The notes beneath the pieces were generated by a model, which did not search any database, was not told the origin of the DNA, and saw only the letters and a list, made by a program, of their open reading frames with translations. Shown here in pieces: positions 6,956 through 15,001 of a stretch of DNA of 34,508 bases (positions within the stretch are counted from its first letter, which is position 1; each line of letters starts with the position of its first letter). The DNA comes from Rhizobium sp. Q54. Lineage in GTDB: Bacteria; Pseudomonadota; Alphaproteobacteria; UBA828. A program made the position numbers and the translations under genes. The DNA is taken from assembly GCA_945892755.1 (NCBI GenBank), contig CAMDDO010000032.1:1-34508 (forward strand), read 5' to 3'.

Positions 6956-8188
6956 ATGTTCGTTCACCCCGAACTGGGCTATTTCGACGAACGCGAGGAT
7001 TTGACCGCGGCGAAACTTTACGCCGCGTCGCGCCTCGCTTTCGGTCGCGCGCGTGCGCTGCCGCCGGTCGCCTACCGCTCCAAGGTGTTCGCCGACCTTG
7101 AAGATGAGAAGATCTGGACCCGCGCCTGGATTTTTGTCGGCGGACACGATCAGATTCCCGAGGCCGGCGACCTACTGCCCTATACCGTCGGGCATCACGG
7201 CATCCATGTGCAGCGACGCGCCGATGGCGGGCTGATCGGGCGCTTCAACAAGGCGCAGCATGGCGGCTGTCGCGCCGTGCCGTTGCAGTGCCAGACCGGC
7301 ATCAAGACCAAATGCTCGTTCACCTCATGCGGCTATAGCCGGGATCGCGACGTGATCCCTTCATTCGAGTTGGGTGAGGAAACGCCCGCGATGCGGCAAT
7401 ATCTCGGTGAGCAGCCGGATCGCCTGCTGAAGGTGCGGGTCGAACGCTTCGGGCCGTTCATCTACGCCAATCTCGACCCAGACGCGGACGGGCTCGAGGC
7501 GCAGCTGGTTTCGATCGGCGATTTGTTGGCGCCCTATGTCGAGGCCAACGCCAAGGGCGTCGCCGGCTTCTGGGCCGAGCACCAGTGCAATTGGAAGCTG
7601 GCCGGCAAGGCGTTTCTCGATCATGCCGGGGCGCCGAACGCCGCGCTCCTGGCGACGGCAACCAAGCGTCGAAGGCCGGCCGTCGCCGATGACGTCGCAT
7701 GGCATGTGCGCCGCACGATCAAGCTGGCCGAAAGCGGCGGCCATGATCTTCCGGTCTTCGCGACACTCGATGACGCGGCGCAGGGCGAGGCGCGCTTCGC
7801 CTGGGCCTTTCCGAATCTCTTGATTGCCGCGCAGCCCGATCATCTGGTGACGATCGGGCTTCAGCCGACGGCGTTCCGCTCGACGCTTTATCGGGTGCGG
7901 CTCTATGTCAGCCCAAGGGCCAAAGGCCTTGGGCCCGGGCATCCGGCCGTGATCAAGCGGCTCGGCTTTTGGCGCGACCTCTTGGCTCACGTCGGCGAAC
8001 GGGCGGTCGCCGAACAGCGCGAGGCCGAGCGCTGGGGCACCCCGTCATGGCCGGAAACCGAGGGCAAGAAGCGCCCGATCGAGACCAGCGAACCTGGCTA
8101 CAGATTGCAGCGTTACTTGATCGATCGCCTGCTCGCCAGGCACGACTATCATTGGGCCGGAGCGATGACCGACGCCCGCGTGCGTTGA
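6956..8188 (+). CDS. Rieske ring-hydroxylating-oxygenase-like protein with degenerate metal sites
   Basis: Predicted 410-residue protein with the layout of a Rieske oxygenase alpha subunit: RAWIFVGGHDQIPEAGD and a VQRRADGGLIGRF strand lead into the [2Fe-2S] region, and CNWKL begins the catalytic domain. The ligands are mostly gone. In the first cluster pair (N-x-C-x-H) Ala100 replaces Cys while His102 remains. In the second (C-P-Y-H) Cys120 remains but Thr123 replaces His. In the iron-site helix (D-x-x-H-x4-H after NWK) Gly225 and Ala230 replace both histidines, and Arg349 appears in place of the usual Asp. Oxygenase activity is therefore unlikely; a structural, regulatory or new catalytic role is possible. 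The frame is open throughout with normal codon use, so it is not an obvious pseudogene. GGGAG at 6943-6947 supports the start. Confidence 0.75.
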   Translation: MFVHPELGYFDEREDLTAAKLYAASRLAFGRARALPPVAYRSKVFADLEDEKIWTRAWIFVGGHDQIPEAGDLLPYTVGHHGIHVQRRADGGLIGRFNKAQHGGCRAVPLQCQTGIKTKCSFTSCGYSRDRDVIPSFELGEETPAMRQYLGEQPDRLLKVRVERFGPFIYANLDPDADGLEAQLVSIGDLLAPYVEANAKGVAGFWAEHQCNWKLAGKAFLDHAGAPNAALLATATKRRRPAVADDVAWHVRRTIKLAESGGHDLPVFATLDDAAQGEARFAWAFPNLLIAAQPDHLVTIGLQPTAFRSTLYRVRLYVSPRAKGLGPGHPAVIKRLGFWRDLLAHVGERAVAEQREAERWGTPSWPETEGKKRPIETSEPGYRLQRYLIDRLLARHDYHWAGAMTDARVR

Positions 8189-8194
8189 GCGGCG

Positions 8195-8500
8195 ATGGTC
8201 TACAGCGTCCAGCAAATCAAATACGAGATGCTTGCCTATATCAAAGAATTCGGCGGCGGCTTCGGCGACTATTATGTCGGCATCGCGGCCGATCCCAAGG
8301 CCGAGCTGTTCAAGCGCCACAAGGTGAACCAGAAGAAGGATCCCTGGCTCTATAAGCAGGCGCTGACCTTCAATGCGGCGCGCACCGTGCAGCGTTATTT
8401 CCTGGAAACGCTCGGCACCGATGGCGAGCCGGTGGTGCGCGGCGATGAAGATACGGATTGCGTCTACGTCTACAAAAAGAGCGAGCGCACCACGCCATGA
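8195..8500 (+). CDS. Small hypothetical protein in the dimethylformamidase locus
   Basis: Predicted 101-residue soluble protein with no signal peptide or membrane segment. The order of elements (DYYVGIAADP, then a basic LFKRH, then ARTVQRYFLETLGTDG and a final VYVYKK strand) is loosely like a small GIY-YIG-type fold, but the diagnostic residues are not clearly present, so no function is assigned. It starts 6 bp after the Rieske-like gene and overlaps the Sel1-repeat gene by 4 bp (ATGA). The three are therefore probably cotranslated and may work together. Confidence 0.7.
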   Translation: MVYSVQQIKYEMLAYIKEFGGGFGDYYVGIAADPKAELFKRHKVNQKKDPWLYKQALTFNAARTVQRYFLETLGTDGEPVVRGDEDTDCVYVYKKSERTTP

Positions 8501-9216
8501 CCGATCGGCGAAAGCAAAGGCCTCGCAACCAAAAGGCGCCTAAATCGGGCACGGTCGATGCGGGCTATGCGCGATACAGCAAGGGCGATTTCACGGGCGC
8601 GTTCGAAATCTGGCGCCCGCTCGCCGAGGCGGGCGACGCGCAGGCCCAGGCCTGGCTCGGCTCGCTCTACGCGAACGGCGAAGGCGTCGCGCTCGATGAT
8701 CGGGAAGCCTTCGCTTGGTATGTGCGCTCGGCCGAAGGGGGCAACGCGCAGGCGCAGGCCAATGTCGGCGCGTTCTATGCCATGGCCAAAGGCGTTGACA
8801 AGAACGAGGCGGAGGCCGTGCGTTGGTTCGAGCGCGCGGCCGAGCAGGGCGATGCCAATGCCCAGTTCAACCTCGCCGTGCTCTGCGCCAAGGGCCAAGG
8901 CGTCGCGGCAGACAAGGCCAAGGCGGCCGCGCTTTATCGGCAGGCGGCGGAGCGCGGGCATTATCCGTCGCAGGCCCGCCTCGGTCATGCCTATGCCAAT
9001 GGCATCGGCGTCGAACGAAACCGCGTTCAAGCGTTCCTTTGGCTCTCGCTTGCGGCGCAGCATGGCATCGGCACCGCGCTTCAGGAGCTCGACGCGCTGG
9101 TCAAATTGATGTCGATCGAGGAAAAGCAGGAGGCGCTTGGACAGTTCAACGCGCTGCGAGCGCGGACCAAGGACGCGGTCGGGCCAACGCGGATGGATAT
9201 CAAGCTCGGCACGTGA
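8497..9216 (+). CDS. Sel1-repeat (TPR-like) protein
   Basis: Predicted 239-residue protein with about four Sel1 repeats of 36 residues (roughly 48-83, 84-119, 120-155 and 156-191). Each carries the pattern A-x-A-Q-x-x-L/V-G-x-x-Y-x-x-G-x-G-V followed by A-x-x-W-x-x-x-A-A-E-x-G. Sel1 arrays form alpha/alpha superhelices that bind other proteins. The first 20 residues are basic; there is no signal peptide, so the protein is probably cytoplasmic. The ATG at 8497 overlaps the preceding stop as ATGA and is preferred to the upstream frame start at 8458. Its place at the end of the locus suggests an adaptor or assembly role, but this is not shown. Confidence 0.82.
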   Translation: MTDRRKQRPRNQKAPKSGTVDAGYARYSKGDFTGAFEIWRPLAEAGDAQAQAWLGSLYANGEGVALDDREAFAWYVRSAEGGNAQAQANVGAFYAMAKGVDKNEAEAVRWFERAAEQGDANAQFNLAVLCAKGQGVAADKAKAAALYRQAAERGHYPSQARLGHAYANGIGVERNRVQAFLWLSLAAQHGIGTALQELDALVKLMSIEEKQEALGQFNALRARTKDAVGPTRMDIKLGT

Positions 9217-9219
9217 GGC

Positions 9220-9759
9220 CTATTCGATCATCACCGCGCAGGGAATCGTTTTGACCGCGCCGCTCTTGTCGCTCAGTTCGACCGCGACGAGGCGATCCTC
9301 GAGCCCTAACCAGAATTGGGAACCTTCCGGGCAGAACGCGCCCTTGGCAATGTCATCGGCCGGCGCGCTCAGGCCATAGCGCGAATCCTGCGGTGAGGGC
9401 GAGAAAACGATCCGGACGGTCGCTTCTGCCTCGGTCGGTGCGTCGAGACCGCCAACCGTCCAGCCGCTCGGCAATTCATGCGAGCGATAATGCGCCTTGA
9501 GCCGGCCGAGCAGGGTCGCCGGTTCCGACGAATTCGCGGTCGCCGCGCTCGCTGTCGTTTGCGCCTGGTCTTCGGTGGCACCCCCAGGGGCCGCGATTTG
9601 CTGTTGGCGCGCCAGTTCCCGCCGGGTCTCGAAGACCACGACCACAACAAAAATCACCAGGCTGACCCCGATCATCAGCCAGAGCCCGCGCCGCCGGGCG
9701 GGCCGCGCGGCGCCGGGCAAAGGGTTGCCGCGCCGTTTTTCGCGCCCTCGATCGATCAT
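9220..9759 (-). CDS. Hypothetical single-span membrane protein
   Basis: Predicted 179-residue protein. A basic N-terminus (RGREKRRG ... RPARRRG) is followed by one strong hydrophobic segment at about residues 27-43 (LWLMIGVSLVIFVVVVV), then an Ala/Thr/Ser-rich linker and a C-terminal periplasmic domain of about 100 residues with two cysteines. The positive-inside rule places the C-terminal domain outside. I do not recognise the family. It is convergent with the Sel1 gene (3 bp apart) and divergent from the 9796 gene across 36 bp. Confidence 0.6.
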   Translation of the reverse strand: MIDRGREKRRGNPLPGAARPARRRGLWLMIGVSLVIFVVVVVFETRRELARQQQIAAPGGATEDQAQTTASAATANSSEPATLLGRLKAHYRSHELPSGWTVGGLDAPTEAEATVRIVFSPSPQDSRYGLSAPADDIAKGAFCPEGSQFWLGLEDRLVAVELSDKSGAVKTIPCAVMIE

Positions 9760-9795
9760 TAGAATGCGCCGCCGCTCATGCCCCCAGTATAAGGG

Positions 9796-10191
9796 ATGGG
9801 CGAACCGGATTGGGAGGCCGCCTTGGACGAGTTGTCGAGAGCGCTCCGCGCGGAGCTCGAACGGCGCGATGAGACCATCCTCGCGCTCGAAATGCTGGTG
9901 GTCGATCAGGCCTCACGCCTTTTGGCGCTCGAATCCCTCGTGCTCGAGACGATGTCGGCCGAGAGGGTCGACCTGCCGGCCGTGCACCGCCGTATCACTT
10001 CGGCGGCCGAACGCTTCCGCGAGCGCTTCGAGGCGATCGACGGCTTCGCCGAGCGCGCCCAGCGCATCGCGAGCGAGATGATCGGCGCCGCCGGCACCTT
10101 CGGCTCGAAAGGCCGTAGGATTCCAATCAAAGGTAAATCGCCCGCGAAGCCAAGGGCCAAGCGAACGCCGCCCAAAGCCAAGCGTCGCTGA
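9796..10191 (+). CDS. Hypothetical coiled-coil protein with basic tail
   Basis: Predicted 131-residue protein. Residues 1-55 are rich in Glu/Leu/Ala with heptad-like spacing (LDELSRALRAELERRDETI), suggesting a coiled coil. The last 25 residues are strongly basic (Lys/Arg/Pro), as in nucleic-acid-binding or ribosome-associated tails. No catalytic motif is visible and I do not recognise a family. The start ATG has only a weak GGG before it. Transcription would diverge from the membrane-protein gene at 9220-9759 within a 36-bp gap. Confidence 0.55.
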   Translation: MGEPDWEAALDELSRALRAELERRDETILALEMLVVDQASRLLALESLVLETMSAERVDLPAVHRRITSAAERFRERFEAIDGFAERAQRIASEMIGAAGTFGSKGRRIPIKGKSPAKPRAKRTPPKAKRR

Positions 10192-10325
10192 TCCCGCCCC
10201 GCGCCACGAAGCGCGCGCGGCCCTTCTTGCTCAGCGGCATGGCTAACTCTTTCAGGCGGAAGTTTTCCCGGCTTGACCATCGGCCGTGAACCATCTCTTA
10301 GCACTATCGCCGGCAGAATCGCCGC

Positions 10326-11042
10326 GTGACCAAGCGAGTGCATGAGCCTTCCGCCATGGCGATGTCACGACTGAAAGACCTCTCATACGAAGACTGGATC
10401 GAGCACCTCTTCTGTCACGAGGTGCGGCTGCACGGCAACGCATGGTACTTCGATCTCGACGCCCCGCTGTGGGATGGCTCGCCCGATGAAACCGTCGCCC
10501 ATCTGACGCGCTTTTTTGAAAATCCAGAACCCGCGCTCGCTTATTTCTCGGACGCGCAGATCGACCAGGGCCTGCGTTACATCATCGACAATGGCGCCGG
10601 CGATCTCCTTGGCGCGGTTCGCGAGCCGAGCGTGCCATTGCCCGATCGCCGGCGCTGCGTGAGCGCAATGCGCACGCTCTATGACAAGCTATTCCTGCCG
10701 CGCTGCATGCCGCATTTGTCTCACCTAGACAGGGTGCAGGCTGGTGGCGGGCCACTAAATCTGATCTGTTATATGTGGTGGGATATCATTCCGGGCGTCA
10801 CGACGCCCCATGATCCGCACCATCACGCAATGAACGAGGCCGCGCTCGGCGTGATGCGGCACGCCCTCTCGCTCGATTCAATCGCTTGCCAAGAGAGTGC
10901 GCTGCATGGTCTCGGACATTGGGCCAATGTCAATGTCGCTGCCATCGCATCGATCATCGACGCTTATCTCGACGCACGGCCCGATCTCCGGCCGGAGCTC
11001 CGGCGCTACGCCCTTGCCGCCCGTACCGGCTGCATCCAGTGA
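10326..11042 (+). CDS. Hypothetical protein with histidine-rich motif
   Basis: Predicted 238-residue soluble protein from a GTG at 10326; ATGs at 10356 and 10362 are alternative starts and no clear ribosome site decides. A His cluster (TTPHDPHHHAMNE; His162 and His165-167) is followed by His179 and a second motif, ALHGLGHWANV (His194, His198). This arrangement could bind a metal, but I do not recognise the family. A WWDIIPG segment precedes the cluster. The gene is alone on its strand, convergent with the hydantoinase pair (15 bp between ends), so it is probably a single transcription unit. Confidence 0.6.
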   Translation: MTKRVHEPSAMAMSRLKDLSYEDWIEHLFCHEVRLHGNAWYFDLDAPLWDGSPDETVAHLTRFFENPEPALAYFSDAQIDQGLRYIIDNGAGDLLGAVREPSVPLPDRRRCVSAMRTLYDKLFLPRCMPHLSHLDRVQAGGGPLNLICYMWWDIIPGVTTPHDPHHHAMNEAALGVMRHALSLDSIACQESALHGLGHWANVNVAAIASIIDAYLDARPDLRPELRRYALAARTGCIQ

Positions 11043-11057
11043 CAGCCAGGGGCGGCG

Positions 11058-12824
11058 CTACGCCGCGCTCTTGCGCATTTCTTTGCGGCGGGCGGCGGTT
11101 GCCACCTCGTCGAGCTCGAGCTTGTCGGTGAGCACCACGCCATAGGCGTCGCGTGCATAGTCCCTGGTGCAGAAGCCATCAAGCACATCATCGCGCACTT
11201 GTGCGGGCGTTCGCTCCAAGGGATCGCCATAGCCGCCGCCATTCGGCGAATAGATCGCGATGCAATCGCCGACGTCGGTTTGCAGGCTCGAAAACTTGGC
11301 CGGCATCGAGGTGATGGCGCGCGGCTTCGCCAGGTTGAAGGTCTCGACCTTGCCGCCGGCGCCGGCATGACCACCCAAGAAGCCCCAAGGCGCGTCATCG
11401 TGCCGGTCGCATTCGTGCGTCATCGACCCCTTGCTCAAGAAGCGCTGCACCTTGACGACACCAAGGCCGCCACGGAATTTGCCAGCGCCTGACGACACGT
11501 CGTCGCGCAATTCATAGCGATCGCAGATCAACGGCAAATGCATGGCGAGGTCTTCGACCGGGTTGTTGCGCGTGTTGCGCATCAGCTCATCGATCGAATC
11601 CGGCCCGTCAGAAAACGGTCGCCCGCCATAGGCGCCCTCATTGACCTCGAGGAAGACCCAATAATCGCCGCTCGGGCGCACGCCCGAATAGGCCGCGAAG
11701 GAAAGCGTCGCCGAACTGCCCGCGACCACGCGCTCCGGGATCACCGGCGCCAAGGCCTTGATGATCAGATCGACAATACGCTGGCACTGGCCGAAGCGCG
11801 CCTCGGCGGCGGCCGGAAAGATCGGGTTGAAGATCGAGCCCTTCGGCGCGATGACATTGATCGGGCGGAACGAGCCTTCGTTCTGCGGCACGTATTCCTC
11901 GGTCGTCGCGGTATCCAGCAGCAGCGCGCGGAACGCGAAATAGCACGCCACCTTGGTCGAGCCCTCGAACGGCACGTTGAACGCGGTCGGCACTTGCGGC
12001 GAGGAGCCCGTTAGATCGACTTCCGCCGAGTCGCCCTTGATCCTGACCGTGACCTTGACCGGCAGCGGTTTGTTGCGCGTGCGGCCATCATCATCGAGAA
12101 AACCCTCGGCGCGATATTCGCCGTCCGGAATCTCGGCGATGCGCTTCCTGAGCATGGTCTCCGAGTAATCCATCAATTGGCGCGTCGCCTGCTCGACGGT
12201 CTCTTTGCCATATTCGCCGAGCAATTCCTTGAAGCGCCGCACGCCAAGGCGCGCCGAGGCCACTTGCGCCTCGATGTCGCCCATCACCAGCGAGGGCACG
12301 CGCGTGTTGGTCTCGATGAACTGCCACATCGCCCTGTTGAGCTTGCCTTCTTCATAGAGCTTGATGCCCTTGAACAGCATGCCCTCGGCATAGACGTCGG
12401 GCACGTCGATGATCAGGCCGGGCGTCGCCGCGCCGATATCGACATGGTGCGCGGTATTGCCGGCGAAGCCGACCAGCTCGCCCTCATGGAACACGGGCGA
12501 GATCACCGCGATGTCGGGCGAGTGGCTCGCGCCATGATAGGGGTGGTTGTGCAGCACGACGTCGCCCTCTTTCCAGGGGTCGTGCAGCGTTTTTTCGATG
12601 CCGCGCAAATAGGCCGGAATCGAGCCGATGTGCATCGGCGTCGAATCAGATTCGCACAGCGTGTTGAAGTGCTTGTCGAACAGGCCGGCGCCGAGATCTT
12701 GCGATTCGCGGATGATCGAGGAATAGGACATCCGATAAAGAACGTGGCCCATCTCCTTCGCGATGGTGTCGAGCGCGCCGCCGATCACCTGGAGCGTGAT
12801 CGGGTCGATGGCGTTGCGGGTCAT
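11058..12824 (-). CDS. hyuB: Hydantoinase B/oxoprolinase family protein
   Basis: Predicted 588-residue HyuB-type subunit, full length for the family. The N-terminus (IDPITLQVIGGALDTIAKEMGHVL) is the usual HyuB opening; HNHPYHGASHSPD carries the conserved metal-binding histidines, and GGGYGDPLERTP lies near the C-terminus. HyuA/HyuB pairs perform ATP-dependent hydrolysis of cyclic amides (N-methylhydantoin, 5-oxoproline) or, in relatives, carboxylation. It begins 2 bp after the hyuA stop, so the two are coupled. A role with the dimethylformamidase locus in amide catabolism is possible but unproven; the substrate cannot be read from sequence. Confidence 0.88.
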   Translation of the reverse strand: MTRNAIDPITLQVIGGALDTIAKEMGHVLYRMSYSSIIRESQDLGAGLFDKHFNTLCESDSTPMHIGSIPAYLRGIEKTLHDPWKEGDVVLHNHPYHGASHSPDIAVISPVFHEGELVGFAGNTAHHVDIGAATPGLIIDVPDVYAEGMLFKGIKLYEEGKLNRAMWQFIETNTRVPSLVMGDIEAQVASARLGVRRFKELLGEYGKETVEQATRQLMDYSETMLRKRIAEIPDGEYRAEGFLDDDGRTRNKPLPVKVTVRIKGDSAEVDLTGSSPQVPTAFNVPFEGSTKVACYFAFRALLLDTATTEEYVPQNEGSFRPINVIAPKGSIFNPIFPAAAEARFGQCQRIVDLIIKALAPVIPERVVAGSSATLSFAAYSGVRPSGDYWVFLEVNEGAYGGRPFSDGPDSIDELMRNTRNNPVEDLAMHLPLICDRYELRDDVSSGAGKFRGGLGVVKVQRFLSKGSMTHECDRHDDAPWGFLGGHAGAGGKVETFNLAKPRAITSMPAKFSSLQTDVGDCIAIYSPNGGGYGDPLERTPAQVRDDVLDGFCTRDYARDAYGVVLTDKLELDEVATAARRKEMRKSAA

Positions 12825-12826
12825 CT

Positions 12827-14914
12827 CTATGCCCTCTCGCGAACGTGGAGATTGCCGGATTGGTGAATGTTGCCGACCCAGCCCGGCGGGATCAAGGTGG
12901 TGGAATCGGTCTGCACGACGATCGCCGGCCCGTCGATGACGTGACCCGCCAAGAGCTTGGTGCGCGCGAAGCGCGGGGTCTCATGCGTCGTGCCGTCGTC
13001 AAAGATGGTCCGCCGCGCATAGAGCCACGCATTCTTAGGGTCGGCATCGGCGGATGAGCCCAGCGTCGGCCAAACGACCGGTTCTTCGGGCACGCGGGCC
13101 ACAACCCGAAGCGTGATCAACTCGACGTCCTGGTCCTCGAAGGCATGGCCATAAACCTGGCGGTGCTCCTTGTGGAAATTGCCGAGGACGATGTTGCGGC
13201 TTTCGAGCGTCAGGCGCTCGGCCGGCATTTCGGCTCTCAGCTCGAAGCCTTGGCCGACATAGCGGCATTCGGCGATCCGAACGAAACGCTGTAGCGCCTT
13301 CGGCACGCCATCGGCCTCGAGCGCGGCGCCGGCCTGGGCGGTCAGCTCATCGAGGCGCTTGTTGACGCGGTCGAGCCCGGCCTGGTCGGCCTTGGTCAGC
13401 ACGCTGAGCGAGGCGCCGGCAAACTCATATTGCATGTCGGTCGCCAAGAGGCCGATCGCGGCTTGGATGCCGGGCGCCGGCGGCACGATGACCTCCTTGG
13501 CCGAGACGGTCTTGGCGAGCGCCGCGCCGTGCAAGGGTCCGGCGCCGCCGAACGGCATCAGCGCGTAGCGCCTGGGGTCGACGCCCTTCGCCACCGAATT
13601 GGCGCGGATCGAGAGCGCCATGTTGGAATTGACCACGCGAATGATGCCAAGGGCCGCTTCGATCACACTCACGCCAAGCTTCGGGCAGAGTTTGGTCTCG
13701 ATCGCCTTGCGCGCGAGCGCCGGGTCGATCTTCACGCCGCCGCCGAGGAAGTGTTCGGGGTCGAGCCGGCCGAGCACGATCTGCGCGTCGGTCACGGTCG
13801 GCTCCAGGCCGCCACGGCCATAGCAGGCGGGGCCAGGGTCGGCGCCGGCCGAGCGCGGACCGACGCGGAACGCACCGCCCTCATCGACATAGGCGATCGA
13901 GCCTCCGCCCGCGCCGATGGTATCGATGTCGAGCATGGGCGCCAGCACCGGATAGCCGTTGACCTGGGTATCGCGCGGGTTCATGACGCGGAGCCGCCCG
14001 TCCGGGATCACGCTGATATCGGCCGAGGTGCCGCCGATATCGACCGTGATGGCGTTGCTCTCGCCCGACATCAGCCCGGCCCAGCGGCCACCGATCACGC
14101 CGCCCGCCGGCCCCGACATCAAAATCGTCACGGCGTGCTTGGCCGCGTTCTCGAGCGTTGTGACTCCGCCATTCGACTGCATGACGCGAATCTGCGCGCC
14201 GATGCCCTTGGCACGCAGCGCGCTTTGCAGCCGGTTCAAGTAACCCGCGACACGGGGGCCGACAAAGGCGTTCATGGCCGTGGTCGAAAAGCGCTCATAT
14301 TCGCGGATCACGTCGACAACCTCGTGCGAGGCCTCGACATAAAGCCCCGGCAGCATCTCCTTGACGATCGCCTTGGCGCGCTTCTCGTGCGCGTTGTTCA
14401 GGAACGAGAACAGGAAACAAACGATGACAGCCTCGACGCCCTGGGCCTGCAACAGAGCCGCCGCTTCGCGCACTTCGCTCTCGGCCAAGGGCGTCACGAT
14501 CTCGCCGGTGGGCGGCAGGATGCGCTCGGTGATCGGCACGCGGTTGCGTCGCTTGACCAAGGGCTTCGATTGCCATGGCACGTCGAATTGCATCGAGAAG
14601 TTTTGCGGACGCTTGTGACGCGCCATGTGCAGAATGTCGCGAAAGCCGCGCGTGGTCAGCATGCCGACTTCGGCACCGTCATATTGGAGGATGGTATTGG
14701 TCGCGATCGTCGTGCCATGCACGATGAGCTTGAGCTCGGCCGGCTCGATGCCGCCGATCTTGCACAATTCGACGACGCCGGTGACCACGCCTTCCGACTG
14801 GTCCGCGGGCGTGCTCGGTACCTTGTGAACGAAGACCTTGCGCGCGGCGCCTTGGCCGACCTCGAGAATGAAATCGGTGAACGTGCCGCCGACGTCGACG
14901 CCGATTTTTGCCAT
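12827..14914 (-). CDS. hyuA: Hydantoinase A/oxoprolinase family protein
   Basis: Predicted 695-residue HyuA-type subunit with an actin-like ATPase fold. Phosphate-binding motifs are IGVDVGGTFTDF at the N-terminus and AITVDIGGTSADIS in the middle; GAGGGSIAYVDEGG and GADPGPACYGRGG are further family signatures. It would phosphorylate the substrate amide for hydrolysis with HyuB. The ATG at 14914 is preferred to the TTG at 14941, since the glycine-rich motif normally starts a few residues in; a weak GGGTCGGA precedes it. The substrate is unknown: N-methylhydantoin, oxoproline or another lactam or amide. Confidence 0.88.
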   Translation of the reverse strand: MAKIGVDVGGTFTDFILEVGQGAARKVFVHKVPSTPADQSEGVVTGVVELCKIGGIEPAELKLIVHGTTIATNTILQYDGAEVGMLTTRGFRDILHMARHKRPQNFSMQFDVPWQSKPLVKRRNRVPITERILPPTGEIVTPLAESEVREAAALLQAQGVEAVIVCFLFSFLNNAHEKRAKAIVKEMLPGLYVEASHEVVDVIREYERFSTTAMNAFVGPRVAGYLNRLQSALRAKGIGAQIRVMQSNGGVTTLENAAKHAVTILMSGPAGGVIGGRWAGLMSGESNAITVDIGGTSADISVIPDGRLRVMNPRDTQVNGYPVLAPMLDIDTIGAGGGSIAYVDEGGAFRVGPRSAGADPGPACYGRGGLEPTVTDAQIVLGRLDPEHFLGGGVKIDPALARKAIETKLCPKLGVSVIEAALGIIRVVNSNMALSIRANSVAKGVDPRRYALMPFGGAGPLHGAALAKTVSAKEVIVPPAPGIQAAIGLLATDMQYEFAGASLSVLTKADQAGLDRVNKRLDELTAQAGAALEADGVPKALQRFVRIAECRYVGQGFELRAEMPAERLTLESRNIVLGNFHKEHRQVYGHAFEDQDVELITLRVVARVPEEPVVWPTLGSSADADPKNAWLYARRTIFDDGTTHETPRFARTKLLAGHVIDGPAIVVQTDSTTLIPPGWVGNIHQSGNLHVRERA

Positions 14915-15001
14915 GACAATCCGACCCGTGGTTTCAACCAAAATCCGGCTCGGACGATAGGGCAGCGCCGGCGGCCGGGCAACAAGGCACGGCCGCGCCG
15001 C

